DNA from: an uncultured Aquimarina sp.
Lineage (GTDB): Bacteria > Bacteroidota > Bacteroidia > Flavobacteriales > Flavobacteriaceae
Direction: 5' to 3'
Length of the DNA stretch: 64,000 bases
NCBI GenBank assembly: GCA_947498785.1
Contig: CANMLS010000008.1
Location: forward strand, 93,198-157,197
Position 1 is the first letter of the stretch. Every line of letters starts with the position of its first letter. Position numbers and translations under genes: made by a program. Below are positions 47,401-58,200 of the stretch, piece after piece. Below the pieces are notes generated by a model. It worked only from the letters and a program-made list of their open reading frames with translations. It was not told the origin of the DNA and ran no database searches.

Positions 47401-50400
47401 GAGCTGGAACAGCTCATGGAAGAGTACATTGGAGCGCGAATTTTGATGAAATACAAGATTTTGAAAATGATATTCGTTTCCATTTTAAAGGTCAGGGATT
47501 TATGACCGATGAAGATTTTAATGAAGGAACAACAGCACTATCTATTGGAGATCCTAAAAAAGGTAAATCTGCAGATTTAGATGCATTGGTTGCATACGTA
47601 GAATCATTAAACACTTTTGATCCAAGTCCATATCGTAATACAAACGGAAGTTTAACCACAGATGGTGAAGCAGGAAAATCGATATTCGAGGATTTAAAAT
47701 GTAATACTTGTCATGGAGGTCCAGATTTTACAGATAGTAATACAGGAAAAATGCATGATGTAGGAACCATTGTTGATAATAGTGGACAGCGTCTAGGTAA
47801 AAAATTATTAGCTCTTGATGTACCCACATTAAAAGACGTTTGGGCAACAGCTCCTTATTTACATAATGGTTCAGCTGAAACCTTAGCAGAAATTTTTACA
47901 AAGTATAATACCAATGATGGCCATGGAGTTACTTCTACATTAAGTGCTACTCAAATCACACAATTAGAAGCATACCTTAAGCAAATCGACGGATCAGAAT
48001 CAGCACCAGTAACACAACAGATACTAAAAATAGCTTCTCCAGAAGACGGGATAAATATTGATAAAGCTGATCCCATAAAATTAAGTGTTACAACTAATAT
48101 AGAAGGAATTATCAAAATTGAATATTATGTTGATAATACTTTGGTTGAAGAAGTAACAACAGCACCTTTTGAATCATCATGGACTCCAATAATTTGGAAA
48201 ACATATGCAATTTCTGCTAAAGTGTATTACAACAATGGTGATACTGCTTCTATAACACCAGAGGTAAAAGTAAAGTATAAAAACACAATAAAAGTAATGT
48301 TTGTTGTAGGAGATAAAAATAATCTTACATCAGAAGACCAGAGAATAAAATCAAGATTAGAGCAACGACTTGGATTTGAGATAACCCTTTTTTCTGATGA
48401 AGAGGCAACAAGCCCACAATCAGCAAATCCTTTTGATATGGCATTAATCTCATCTACAGTAGATCCAAGAGAATTAGGAAATGACTTAGAAGCAGCCAAA
48501 GTACCTTTAATGACCTGGAATCCATTTATGTATGGAAAACTGAAGATGACATCAGGAGAATTGAATACTGGATTTGGTTTTACCAATGAAGGGTTTTCTA
48601 CCATTACGGTTTCTGACCCTACTCATCCGATGGCAGCAGAAGCAGATGCTAGTACAGCTTTATATTCTATTACTCAAAGTTTACCGTTTGGTAACCCTAC
48701 CGAAGAAGCAATAGTTATTGCAAAAGCAGGAGAGCTACCTATCCTTTTTGGTTATGAAGCAAGCCTTAGTATTCCTTCAAGAAGAGTTGGTTTCCCACTT
48801 AGGGATCAGTTTATGCATTTATTAACCGATCAAGGGTTAAAGATGTTTGATGCTGCGGTATTATGGACACTTCATGGCGGAGATGCTGACATCCCAATAG
48901 GCCCACTACCAGATGTGTTTTTTGAATCTCCACTAGAAGGCGAACTAGTAAATACACCATTAGAAATTAAATTTAAAACAGAAGGATGGTCATTACCTTC
49001 TCAGCAATATAAACTTAGGTTTAGAATTGATGGTCAGGATCGTGGTCTAGTAACTAGTAATGGTGTACTTATTGACCCAACAGTTCTTTCTGAAGGGTCG
49101 CATGAATTAAGTCTACAGATGGAGCGTAGTGATAATTCTCTAACAGACTTAGGAGAAACAATTACTGTAAATGTTACAAATGATCCATTGCCACAAGGTC
49201 CAACAGCGATTATACAATCACCTACAGATGGTGGGTTAGTAGGACCTGATTTTGAGATCGAATTTTCTACTTTTAAATGGGATATAACGCCAAGAGGACT
49301 ACATGTGAAATATTTTATTGATGATGTAGAACAAGGTTCTGTTTTTGAAGTAAAACCAATTATTGTAAGTGATTTAGAAGAAGGAAGGCATACACTTAGA
49401 ATATCATTAGCAGAAGAAGATGGTACACTAACAGGAAAGTCTACAGAAATAACGATTACAGTAGATGATAGGTTTAGTAATTTACCAGATACAGATTTTA
49501 GTGTTGAATATCGTGATAACAGTTCTGGAGCTGCTACTCAGGAATTAAAACCTGTATTCCAGATTGTAAATGAGTCAGCAGAAAATCTTCTTTTTAGTGA
49601 TTTTAAGATTAGATATTGGTTTACCCCTGATAATAATGCATCAATGGTTTTTAACGTAGATTATTCTGCAATTATAGGAACAACAGGAGCTTTTGAAACT
49701 TCTGGCACAGAAAACTACCTTGAAATAGGTTTCGATGCTTCATCTGGAGATTTATCCGCTAATAGTAAATCAGGACAAATCCAAACAAGGTTGCACCATT
49801 CTGGATATCAGTCTCAAGACCAAAGTAATGATTTCTCATATGATTCGGGAAAAACATCTTTACAGCCACATGTTTTGGTAACATTGTATTATAAAGGAAT
49901 TTTGGTATGGGGATTAGAACCCGCAGAAAATTTAACGATTAACGGAAATCCGATTGCAAATATTAAAACAAATACTACAGAAGGAACTGCTCCATTAGCA
50001 ATTACTTTTAACGGCTCTGATTCTAGTGATCCAGATGGAGATACCCTTACGTATTTGTGGGATTTTGGAAATGGAGATACAGTTACAGGAGTAACAGCAT
50101 TCTATGAGTTCAAAGATTCAGGAGATCAAAATGTAACGTTAACCGTAAGTGATGGTAAAGGTAATAGCGATACCGCTTCAACAATAATTAAAATGACTAT
50201 ACCAGATATCGATGTCGAAGCTGATTTTATAGCAACTTTAGTTTCAGAGACCGTTCCGGTAATTGTCAATTTTGATTCATCATCATCTGTATTCCCAATA
50301 GGAAGTACAATTAATTATGCTTGGGATTTTGGAGACGGAAATAGAAGTAGTGAAGCAAATCCTTCACATACATATACGTTATCTGGATCTTATGCTGTAA

Positions 50401-51407
50401 CGTTGACTATTAGTGATGGTGTAAACTCAGATGTTTCTGACATAATAACAGTTACTGTAACAGAACCTAATGAGCCCTTAACAGAAGCCAAGTTTACTTC
50501 TGATATTACTACAGGAGTAGCTCCTTCTACTATTAATTTTGATGCTTCTGCTTCGACAAGTACTAGTGGTAGTATTGCATCATATTCTTGGGATTTTGGA
50601 GATAATAATACAGCAGAAGGAGTCAACACTTCGCATGAGTTTAATACGGCAGGAGAATATATAGTTACATTAAGTGTTTCAGATGCATTAGGAACAACTA
50701 ATAAAGCGATTCGCACAATAACCATATTAGAACCTGATACAGCAGAAAATTGTAATTTTGGGACTCCTCAAAGTTCAGCATTACAAACTCTTGAAAATGT
50801 TAGTTATTCAAAAGCTTATGTTTTAGGTACCGGCGGTCCTGACTTAAGTAATGTAACCGATTTTACTATAAATTGGAATTTGACAAATAATGGATTGTAT
50901 CAATTATCAATGAACACTAGTGACGGTAAACCTTTCTGGTGGTCTGATTTAACCACAAGTGTTACAAGTCAGAGCTTTAGCGAGGCTCAACCAGAGATTA
51001 TATTTTCTGGTACAGGAATACCAAATTTTGATGGTATATATAGTGCTACTGTGGATGGTGATAATTTTGTATTAGCATCTAGTGCTGGCTTTACTTTATA
51101 CTTTAGCAATAGTGCTGCAGCACCTAATTGTAAAAATGCAATTGCAGCCACTAAATTCTATGATAATGAAGTAAAGATAAAAGCATATCCTAACCCTGTT
51201 GTTGATTATTTAACACTGCAAAGTGAGCAAAGTCTTGAAGGAACAACGGTTACTATTATTGACCTTTCAGGAAAAGAACTCCATACAAAAGAGGTTAAAA
51301 ATGAAGGAACAACAGTAAATGTTGATATGAGTCAACTGAATTCTGGAGTTTATTTTGTTAAGATTATAAAAGAAAAGAAAGTAATTATTAGACAAATTGT
51401 CAAGTAA
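44457..51407 (+). CDS. Giant secreted cytochrome c-type / beta-propeller protein with CBM3 and T9SS sorting domain
   Basis: The 2,316-residue protein has an N-terminal membrane/signal segment (IILASLSIAIKSFTQ). Then follow an LVIVD-like propeller (about 55-385), an Ig-like Big_5 unit, a PKD (about 480-565) and a YVTN-type propeller (about 570-910). A di-haem cytochrome c peroxidase-like segment comes next (about 915-1170) with haem motifs CVSCH (950-954) and CNTCH (1082-1086) and the typical TLKDVWATAPYLHNGSAETL. Ig-like units, a Rossmann/ThuA-like stretch (about 1275-1475), a CBM3 (about 1681-1825, SVEYRDN...KIRYWFTPDNN), three PKDs, the unassigned CxFGTP module (2099-2222) and a sorting domain (YPNPVVDYL) end it. 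No glycosidase domain is visible. A redox protein bound to cellulose is the best reading; the reaction is unknown. Confidence 0.85.
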   Translation: MGPTHKNKRNRSITFVKNNIRKFYLIIILASLSIAIKSFTQVYDGTSGPKMTTQTWPAGTFLANFPEGDRINTYHRNYLFMNGQAGTGVWDVSNPTAPKRIQFSEAANNGHRWWKLEGDLFYREYSVPEVQGTGYKYLDLSDMLDRKPVTSSDILYTVEDGQSNFDNLETFPHTIDGSRVFDMRTGEQLDDIPASVSLPDIVVRVGNYVFYAPQTGDINVFDFGDPRNIKFLGSFGGDIPHEQYSTGIQLWRNYLVFMSGNEGPDALVGFDISDPTNVKRGFSLHSDQITLGRYMIFQDEYGFSGRFDRGVKFNFETMEVAQEFVPPSSDETLQFIDNQWMPIGHILIASGDDKTSIFAHQDGLDIKPPTVGHHFPESGAINQPQTTTLGFVINETLDDLTINDETIQVSPLGGTPIEGDVTTTSYQVVNYAPKEELLPNTTYEVKFIEGGIKDAVGNGMEEYIFYFTTGGDSSNQSPEITGIDLSTPSPIAINTDIDFTANATDADGNTLTYRWDFGDGSPKTEWTGKTTSHTYTEAGNYLVQVQVSDNNGGFIVGSQSIVIVSSLSSDLPTQSSPITVDSQNRIVWSVNPDNNTVTLVDADTLEIITEETVGKDPVNIAIDDTGKAWITCRDSDEIYVLNTDGSFNTKIPLSKGSRPYGIVFAPDGSRGFVSTFGSGQLLEISPSTNTIINTIDLGPTPRALAVTSDGKKLLVTRFISPDEEGQVWGIDLDTFTKEKTIPLALDDFTVDNGNEGRGLPNYVAGIAIHPDNESAWSVGKKDNILRGHARDGQPLVFDNAVRTAISPINLTTSTEELAKRLDIDNHGQPSSVLYSPTGNYLFVTMQGNNRIVVIDPKRGLELLKKDVGKAPQGLAIDANTNKVFVKNFMDRSVTVFDASEMITTGSNTLEEVSTIVTVSNEELSPVVLKGKQIFYNAADIRMGTDGYMSCVSCHSDGTQDGRTWDFTDRGEGLRNTISLVGRAGTAHGRVHWSANFDEIQDFENDIRFHFKGQGFMTDEDFNEGTTALSIGDPKKGKSADLDALVAYVESLNTFDPSPYRNTNGSLTTDGEAGKSIFEDLKCNTCHGGPDFTDSNTGKMHDVGTIVDNSGQRLGKKLLALDVPTLKDVWATAPYLHNGSAETLAEIFTKYNTNDGHGVTSTLSATQITQLEAYLKQIDGSESAPVTQQILKIASPEDGINIDKADPIKLSVTTNIEGIIKIEYYVDNTLVEEVTTAPFESSWTPIIWKTYAISAKVYYNNGDTASITPEVKVKYKNTIKVMFVVGDKNNLTSEDQRIKSRLEQRLGFEITLFSDEEATSPQSANPFDMALISSTVDPRELGNDLEAAKVPLMTWNPFMYGKLKMTSGELNTGFGFTNEGFSTITVSDPTHPMAAEADASTALYSITQSLPFGNPTEEAIVIAKAGELPILFGYEASLSIPSRRVGFPLRDQFMHLLTDQGLKMFDAAVLWTLHGGDADIPIGPLPDVFFESPLEGELVNTPLEIKFKTEGWSLPSQQYKLRFRIDGQDRGLVTSNGVLIDPTVLSEGSHELSLQMERSDNSLTDLGETITVNVTNDPLPQGPTAIIQSPTDGGLVGPDFEIEFSTFKWDITPRGLHVKYFIDDVEQGSVFEVKPIIVSDLEEGRHTLRISLAEEDGTLTGKSTEITITVDDRFSNLPDTDFSVEYRDNSSGAATQELKPVFQIVNESAENLLFSDFKIRYWFTPDNNASMVFNVDYSAIIGTTGAFETSGTENYLEIGFDASSGDLSANSKSGQIQTRLHHSGYQSQDQSNDFSYDSGKTSLQPHVLVTLYYKGILVWGLEPAENLTINGNPIANIKTNTTEGTAPLAITFNGSDSSDPDGDTLTYLWDFGNGDTVTGVTAFYEFKDSGDQNVTLTVSDGKGNSDTASTIIKMTIPDIDVEADFIATLVSETVPVIVNFDSSSSVFPIGSTINYAWDFGDGNRSSEANPSHTYTLSGSYAVTLTISDGVNSDVSDIITVTVTEPNEPLTEAKFTSDITTGVAPSTINFDASASTSTSGSIASYSWDFGDNNTAEGVNTSHEFNTAGEYIVTLSVSDALGTTNKAIRTITILEPDTAENCNFGTPQSSALQTLENVSYSKAYVLGTGGPDLSNVTDFTINWNLTNNGLYQLSMNTSDGKPFWWSDLTTSVTSQSFSEAQPEIIFSGTGIPNFDGIYSATVDGDNFVLASSAGFTLYFSNSAAAPNCKNAIAATKFYDNEVKIKAYPNPVVDYLTLQSEQSLEGTTVTIIDLSGKELHTKEVKNEGTTVNVDMSQLNSGVYFVKIIKEKKVIIRQIVK

Positions 51408-51428
51408 TTTTACAGAACACAATTCTTA

Positions 51429-51458
51429 TTTTCTCTGGGACATATGTCCCAGAGAAAA
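51429..51458. terminator. 30-bp perfect palindrome after the cytochrome-type gene
   Basis: TTTTCTCTGGGACAT joined to its reverse complement, 22 bp after the stop. It forms a 15-bp stem without a long T-run; it should act as a terminator or RNA-stabilising stem. The remaining gap to 51802 shows no gene; TTTTGAC at 51674 may belong to the next promoter. Confidence 0.6.
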
Positions 51459-51802
51459 TTTGGTTATTAAATTAATTGTTAACTTTTTCAATTGACCTTT
51501 TTTCTCTCCTCTACTAAATGATAATTTTTACAAGGGAGTTTTTAAGAGCAAGTAAATTAAATGATAAAATGAGTAATACAGCAGAGATTGTTTAGGAATA
51601 TGCTAGTGTTTTTTAACATATAATGTGAACATTTTGGATTTGTTTAGATTTTCAAAAAACAAATGGTTTTTCATTTTGACAATTTCTTGATATATCATCT
51701 ACTACAGATATAGAATCAACAGTTTTTAAAAATAAATAAACCTATTCGCGAATTTTATAGATGAGGTATAGGTTATTAACAACTTAACTTAATTGCACTA
51801 TT

Positions 51803-54800
51803 ATGAAGACAAATTTTAAAAAGCTATTACTTTTATGCTGCTTATTGTTATTATCGAATAGCTATTTACAATCACAAACTTCTGGATTTGTATATACCGA
51901 AGGTGATAAATTCATGCTCAACGGAAGGCCGTACTATTTTTCTGGAACAAATGTATATGATTTTTTTACCTACGGATCTTCTAGTGGTGATATAGAAACT
52001 CAGTTTATGGATAAAGATCGTATTGATAAGCATATGCGAAGATTATATATAAATGGAGTAAGAGTTGTACGATTATGGGGGTTTAGTCATGAAGATTGGC
52101 ACGGATTCGAACCTCAAAAAGGAGTATATAGTGAAGGGCAGTTTGCACTTTTTGATTATATCGTAAAATCTGCTGAAGCCAACGGTATAAAGTTAATAGT
52201 AGCCTTAGAGAATTACTGGAATGATTATGGTGGAATCAAAGACCGTCTTAAATGGGAAGGTATAGATGTTCAAGGAGGGGGAACTCATGATCAGGGACAA
52301 TTCTTTACAAATGCTTCTGCGGTACAAGGGTTTAAAGATTATGTAGAATACTTCATTACTCGTGTTAACCATTATGATGGTGTAGAATATAGAAATGATC
52401 CGACAATTTTAGCCTGGGAGTTAATGAATGAACCAAGATATCAAGGATTTGGAGATGATCTTACTTCGGATATCTTAAGAGCTTGGGTAGATGATATGGG
52501 AGAATTTGTTAAATCCATAGACTCTAATCACCTTTTGGGAACTGGTCTAGAGGCACATGGATCAAAGTATGGTTTCGGAGGAGATGAAGGAAATGATTTT
52601 ATAAAAATTCACGAATCTCCTTTTATTGATTTTACTTCGGCACATCCATATATAAGGGAAAGCTGGTCTAACTTTACTCTCGAAGAAACAATGGAGCTTA
52701 TGAAACAATGGGCAGATGAATCTCATAATATCATTAATAAACCTTTATATGTAGGAGAATTTAATGTCGAAATACAAGAACGATTCGAATGGTGGGAAGA
52801 GATGTATAATTTTATAGAAGAAAATAAAATAGGGGCAAGTGCCTTTTGGTGGTTCCCAGATGATGAAACACCAAGAGATAAATTTGGAGTATTCGAAGGC
52901 GATGTCGAAGTGGCAATATATAAGGAACATGCACTTAGAATGGAAAGAATGTCAGGAGGAGAATCTATTTATCTTTCTTTAATGTCTCCAAAATCAGGTG
53001 ATAAATTTGTATCTGGTAGTGATGTTCATATTGAAGCAAATCTGATTAATGAAAATAATACTGTTGTAAAAGTTGAGTTTTTTAGTAATGGAACACTAGT
53101 TGGAGAAGACACTACTGCACCTTACGAATTCGACTTAAAAGAGCTTCCAGATGGTGAGTATAAAATAACCTCTATAGTGACAGGCATTAGCGGTATTACT
53201 AAAGAATCAACAGCTAGAAATATCCAAATTGGAGGAGAAGGAGTACTAACTCTAGAGTACAAAGATGCTTCGACTGCTATAGTTAGTAATGTAATAAAGC
53301 CACACTTTAGATTATTTAATAATTCTTCGCAAGATGTATCATATGCAGATTTAAGCGTTAGATACTGGTTTGAAAAAGAAGATGATTTAGCACAAGATTT
53401 TTCTATAGATTATGCAGCAATCGGAAACAATAATGTTAAAGGAAGATTTGTGAATACAGAAGGTGATTCCTATTATCTCGAAGTTACATTTGACCCTACA
53501 GCTGGAGTTTTGGGAAAAAATGATGGTTCTGGTAGAGTAGAAGCAAAAATTGCAAATAGTAATTACTCTGATGTAAACCAAGCGAACGACTATTCGTATG
53601 ATAATACAAAGAAAGAATTTACCACATGGGAAAATATAGGACTATACCTTAATGGAAAATTAATAAGTGGTATCGAGCCAGGTACAACTGTTGATACTCC
53701 TAATGCTGTTATAAGTGCTTCAACCATATCAGGAAACGGACCCTTATCAGTAACATTTGATGCTTCTGGATCTACAGATCCTAATGGAGATGTATTAACA
53801 TATAACTGGAATTTTGGAAATAATGCTACTGCTACAGGAGTAACTGCAGATTATGAGTTTACAGAACTAGGAAATCAAGTAGTTACATTAACAGTAAGTG
53901 ACGATAACGGAAATTCTGATAGTACGACAATTACAATAACGGTTACAGATCCTAATCTACCTCCTGTAGCTTCTTTTACTAGTAGTGTAACAGGTGGAGT
54001 TGCGCCTGTCTCAGTAACTTTTGATGCCTCTTCTTCTACAAGTGCAAATAATGAACCATTAACCTATTCTTGGGATTTTGGAGATGGAAATATAGAAACA
54101 GGAGAAATAATAACACATACGTTTAGTACCATCGGTCAATATAATGTTGTCCTTACAGTAGATAACGGAGAAGGAGGAACAAGTACAGATACCACAATTA
54201 TAACAGTAACAGAGGAGCCAATAGTTTCAGATGTTTCTTTAGAATATAGAGATGGAGGTGATAGTAATACTTCAGATAATGTGATCAATCCTCATTTAAG
54301 AATCGTAAACAATGGAGATCAACCATTAGCTTATAGTGATATTACAATTAGATACTGGTTTACTTCAGAAAATAATAGTGACTTTGTTTTTTGGTGTGAT
54401 TGGGCACAAATAGATACCAGTAATGTTATTGGCACATTTGGTCAAGCTAACGGGATGGAGTACTTAGAGATTTCTTTTAATTCAACTGCAGGAAATCTAT
54501 TGGGATCAAATAACTCAGGTGACATTCAATCTAGATTTGCAAAAACAAACTGGAGCAATTTTAATGAGAATGATGATTATTCTTATGATAATACCAAAAC
54601 TTCATTTATTGCCCATGATAAAATCACTTTATATAATAAAGGAAACTTAATCTGGGGAGTAGAACCTAATCTAAACCTTAGAGGTTCAACTAATAGATTA
54701 CAGGTAAAATTATATCCTAATCCTTTTACATCCATTTTGATAGTTAAAGGAGAAAATAGTTTAAAAGATGCTGTTATTAATATAATAAACTTTTCAGGAA

Positions 54801-54934
54801 AGATAGTAAATACCCATAATGTCGAGAATAATGGTACAAAGGTAAAACTGGATATGACAACAATATCACCAGGAACTTATTTTATTCAAATTAATCAGTT
54901 TGATAAAAAGCAGATGTATCAGATTATCAAATAA
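51803..54934 (+). CDS. GH5 mannanase-like enzyme with two CBM3s, two PKDs and T9SS sorting domain
   Basis: The 1,043-residue protein has a signal peptide (ending LQSQ) and a GH5 domain (about 28-380). FMLNGRPYYFSGTNVYDFF, VRVVRLWGF, the acid Glu 210 in WELMNEPRY and the nucleophile Glu 319 in YVGEFNVE fit the mannanase branch of GH5 (subfamily 7-like). Endo-beta-1,4-mannanase is my call, though cellulase action is not excluded. An Ig-like Big_7 unit (about 388-475), a first CBM3 (about 481-625), two PKDs (631-800), a second CBM3 (about 807-950) and the sorting domain (YPNPFTSILIV) follow. The two CBM3s would hold a mannanase on cellulose in plant walls where mannan coats fibrils. It lacks the CxFGTP module. 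Confidence 0.87.
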   Translation: MKTNFKKLLLLCCLLLLSNSYLQSQTSGFVYTEGDKFMLNGRPYYFSGTNVYDFFTYGSSSGDIETQFMDKDRIDKHMRRLYINGVRVVRLWGFSHEDWHGFEPQKGVYSEGQFALFDYIVKSAEANGIKLIVALENYWNDYGGIKDRLKWEGIDVQGGGTHDQGQFFTNASAVQGFKDYVEYFITRVNHYDGVEYRNDPTILAWELMNEPRYQGFGDDLTSDILRAWVDDMGEFVKSIDSNHLLGTGLEAHGSKYGFGGDEGNDFIKIHESPFIDFTSAHPYIRESWSNFTLEETMELMKQWADESHNIINKPLYVGEFNVEIQERFEWWEEMYNFIEENKIGASAFWWFPDDETPRDKFGVFEGDVEVAIYKEHALRMERMSGGESIYLSLMSPKSGDKFVSGSDVHIEANLINENNTVVKVEFFSNGTLVGEDTTAPYEFDLKELPDGEYKITSIVTGISGITKESTARNIQIGGEGVLTLEYKDASTAIVSNVIKPHFRLFNNSSQDVSYADLSVRYWFEKEDDLAQDFSIDYAAIGNNNVKGRFVNTEGDSYYLEVTFDPTAGVLGKNDGSGRVEAKIANSNYSDVNQANDYSYDNTKKEFTTWENIGLYLNGKLISGIEPGTTVDTPNAVISASTISGNGPLSVTFDASGSTDPNGDVLTYNWNFGNNATATGVTADYEFTELGNQVVTLTVSDDNGNSDSTTITITVTDPNLPPVASFTSSVTGGVAPVSVTFDASSSTSANNEPLTYSWDFGDGNIETGEIITHTFSTIGQYNVVLTVDNGEGGTSTDTTIITVTEEPIVSDVSLEYRDGGDSNTSDNVINPHLRIVNNGDQPLAYSDITIRYWFTSENNSDFVFWCDWAQIDTSNVIGTFGQANGMEYLEISFNSTAGNLLGSNNSGDIQSRFAKTNWSNFNENDDYSYDNTKTSFIAHDKITLYNKGNLIWGVEPNLNLRGSTNRLQVKLYPNPFTSILIVKGENSLKDAVINIINFSGKIVNTHNVENNGTKVKLDMTTISPGTYFIQINQFDKKQMYQIIK

Positions 54935-54989
54935 ATCTGTTGGGTTAAATAAATGTTAAAATATAATACAGATGGACCTCTAATTGGCG

Positions 54990-55022
54990 ATTAAATAATA
55001 ATAGTAATGTTCATTATTTAAT
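54990..55022. terminator. AT-rich hairpin downstream of the mannanase-like gene
   Basis: ATTAAATAAT (54990-54999) pairs perfectly with ATTATTTAAT (55013-55022); no T-run, so weak as a terminator. No gene lies between 54935 and 55254. Confidence 0.35.
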
Positions 55023-55254
55023 TGATCAATCTATTAATAATTATAAAATAACGAATTCTATTTTAAAAACCTCACTAGGTAATTAATCAGGTAAATAGTA
55101 AAACATTAATAATGTGCTTATTCCTACATTTTATTGTTTTTTACTTGTTAAACTATGTTAATGTAGTTTGTGTCAAATACTATAGAAAGGCTAAAAAACT
55201 TAGAATAACGTTATGAGTATTAACTTAAAAACCAAATACATAACCATTTTAATT

Positions 55255-58200
55255 ATGAAACTTACAAAACTCAATTTTTTAACCGTATTTTTCCTTTTTG
55301 GGCTTATAGCAAATGCTCAGACCCCCGAGGGAGAATTAAAAAGATGGCATAAGGTCACTCTGACCTTTGAAGGCCCTAATACCTCAGAGAAAGCAAACCC
55401 TAATCCTTTTTCAGATTTCAGATTAGACGTAACATTTACACACCAAACCAGCAATGTAAGTTATACTGTACCAGGGTATTATGCTGCTTGTGGCAATGCA
55501 GAAAATAATAGTTGCTCATCAGGAAATAAATGGAGAGTACATTTTACACCAGGTGACATTGGAGCTTGGGACTGGTCGGTTTCTTTCAAATCAGGATCTA
55601 ATGTAGCTATAAATGGAGGTGGATCAGACGCTGGATTTATGGATGGTAGTACAGGATCTTTTACAATTGAAGAGTCCGATAAATCAGGGCGAGATTTTAG
55701 AAGTAAAAATCTAGGAAAATTAAAATATGTCGGAGAGCACTATTTAAGACATGCGGGAACAAACCCAGAGACTCCCAATGGACCTTGGTTTGTTAAGGCA
55801 GGAGCGGATTCTCCAGAAAATGCATTGAATTATGTTGATTTTGATGCAACGCCAAATTTCACAAATAACCTTAACAAAAGAGGAAACAAAACATGGCAGC
55901 CACATCAAAGAGATTATGTAGCTACAGATGCTAGTGAATATACGTGGGATAGCGGTAAAGGAACAGAGATACTCGGAATGATAAATTATTTATCAGGAGA
56001 AGGAGCTAATGTAGTTTCCTTTTTAACATGGAACACAGGAGGTGATGATGGAGCAGTTTTTCCGCACATCTTAAGAGGAACAATAGCAGATTACGAAGCG
56101 AATGGAGGAAATCGTGGTGCGCAATGGAATAAAATGCATAAAGATCGGTTTGATGTATCCAAATTAGCACAATGGGAAAAGATGATGGAGTATGCTGATA
56201 AAAAAGGAGTGTATTTACATTTTAAAACTATGGAAACAGAAAATGATAATTTCATGGATGGAAATAGTTTTGGAAGAGAAAGAAAATTATACTACAGAGA
56301 ACTTATCGCAAGATTTGGTCATCATTTGGCTCTAAACTGGAACATAACAGAAGAAACAACTCTACCAGACAATGTAGTAAAGTTAACAGCTTCTTACATC
56401 AAAGACCTAGACCCATATGAGAATCATATTGTTATCCATACATATCCAGGACAACAAGATGAAAGATACAACCCTCTGCTAGGAAACAATTCTGTACTTA
56501 CAGGAGCATCTATCCAAACAGGCAAAAATAAAGTACATAATGATGTTAGAAGATGGGTAGAGAAATCCAAAAATGCAGGAAGAAAATGGGTAGTAGCAAA
56601 TGATGAGCAAGGAAGTGCAACAGAAGGTATTAGAGTTTCTGATAAGCAAGTAAGAGATGATGTTCTTTGGGGTACTTTATTAGCTGGTGGAGCTGGTGTA
56701 GAATACTATAGTGGATATACCAACGATGATGGAGATATTAATAATATTGATCAGCGAAAAAGAGGAAAAAAATATAAAGAAGGAGGGTATGCACTTAATT
56801 TCTTTAATGAATATTTGCAACCCTATATGATAGACATGGTGAGTTCTGACGGGGTTACCTCTGATGGTAATGACTATGTATTTGCTAAAGCAGGAAATGT
56901 ATATGCCGTATATAGACCTAATGGAGGATCTACGGGATTAAGCTTACCTTCTGGCAATAATAATTATAATGTACAGTGGTATAACCCTCGTAGTGGTGGT
57001 GATCTAACCACCAAAACAACATTAGGAAGTAATCTGGTTGCTCCTGATAATAATGACTGGGTAGCGCTAATAACAAGTAAAGAGGCTGGAGGCTGTGATA
57101 ATACAGAAATAGCCACCTCTTCTCAAGATGCTTATTTACAAGGAACGACTAGATTTAATACTGCTGATCTTAGAATAGAAAGTGGAAATAGAGTTTCTTA
57201 TATTAAATTTACTGCACCTTCAACAACAGAAACAGTAACAGGTGTAAAATTAGAACTAACTGTATCTACAGATAATGGTAATGGACTAATAGAAATCTTT
57301 AAAGGAAGTTCTAATGACTGGACAGAAGAAAATCTTTCTAACAGCAACAAACCAGAAGAAGGAACCAAAATAGGATCTCTTAATACCACATATAGTATTG
57401 GTCAATCCTATCAATGGGATTTATCAGAAATCGAACCAGGTGAAACGGTTTCTTTGATCATAAAACAAACAGGCGGTAATGATGTATCTTTTCATTCTAA
57501 AGAAGGAGCTACAGCACCAAAACTTATTTTTGAATTGGATTGCCCCGATGAAGGTAACAACGGGAGTGGAAATTGTGGTACAGTTACGATGAGCGGAACT
57601 TCAGATTTTCCAACTCTATCTGTAGCTGGTTTTTCACCTGCATATAAAGATGACGCAAGAAATGCAATAGCAATAAACGCTGCGCAATATAAAGATAAGT
57701 TTGCAGCAATAGAGTCTACTTTTGAAGGCGAAACAGGTAAGTATGATATAAAACTAACCACGCTTACAGAGGTAGATGGAGAATCTTCATATAGAGTTTC
57801 CATAGATGGTACAATAGTAGGAGAATTTAAAAACCCAACTACAACTATAGATTATACAGAATCTGGAACTACTTTTAAAGATATTGAAGTTAATAATGGT
57901 GCTACAATTAGAGTAGAGTTTAATTCTCATACAAATGGAAATATTCCTGAAGAAAATGGTACCGCATTTTCTAGAGGTAGATGGACTGCACTTGATTTTA
58001 TTTGCCAAAGAGGCGAAGGCAATGAAGGGGAAGGTTGCGTTGCTTTAGAAAGTAATGGAGTAGTAGCAGTAGAAGCAGAACATTTTGCAAGTCAGGAAAA
58101 AACCGGGAAAAGAAAATGGTATGTTCTTGATGAAACTACAACAGGAACTCCAACACCAGATCCTGATTCAAATCATGCCAATGGAGCGAGTAGCGGTGGA

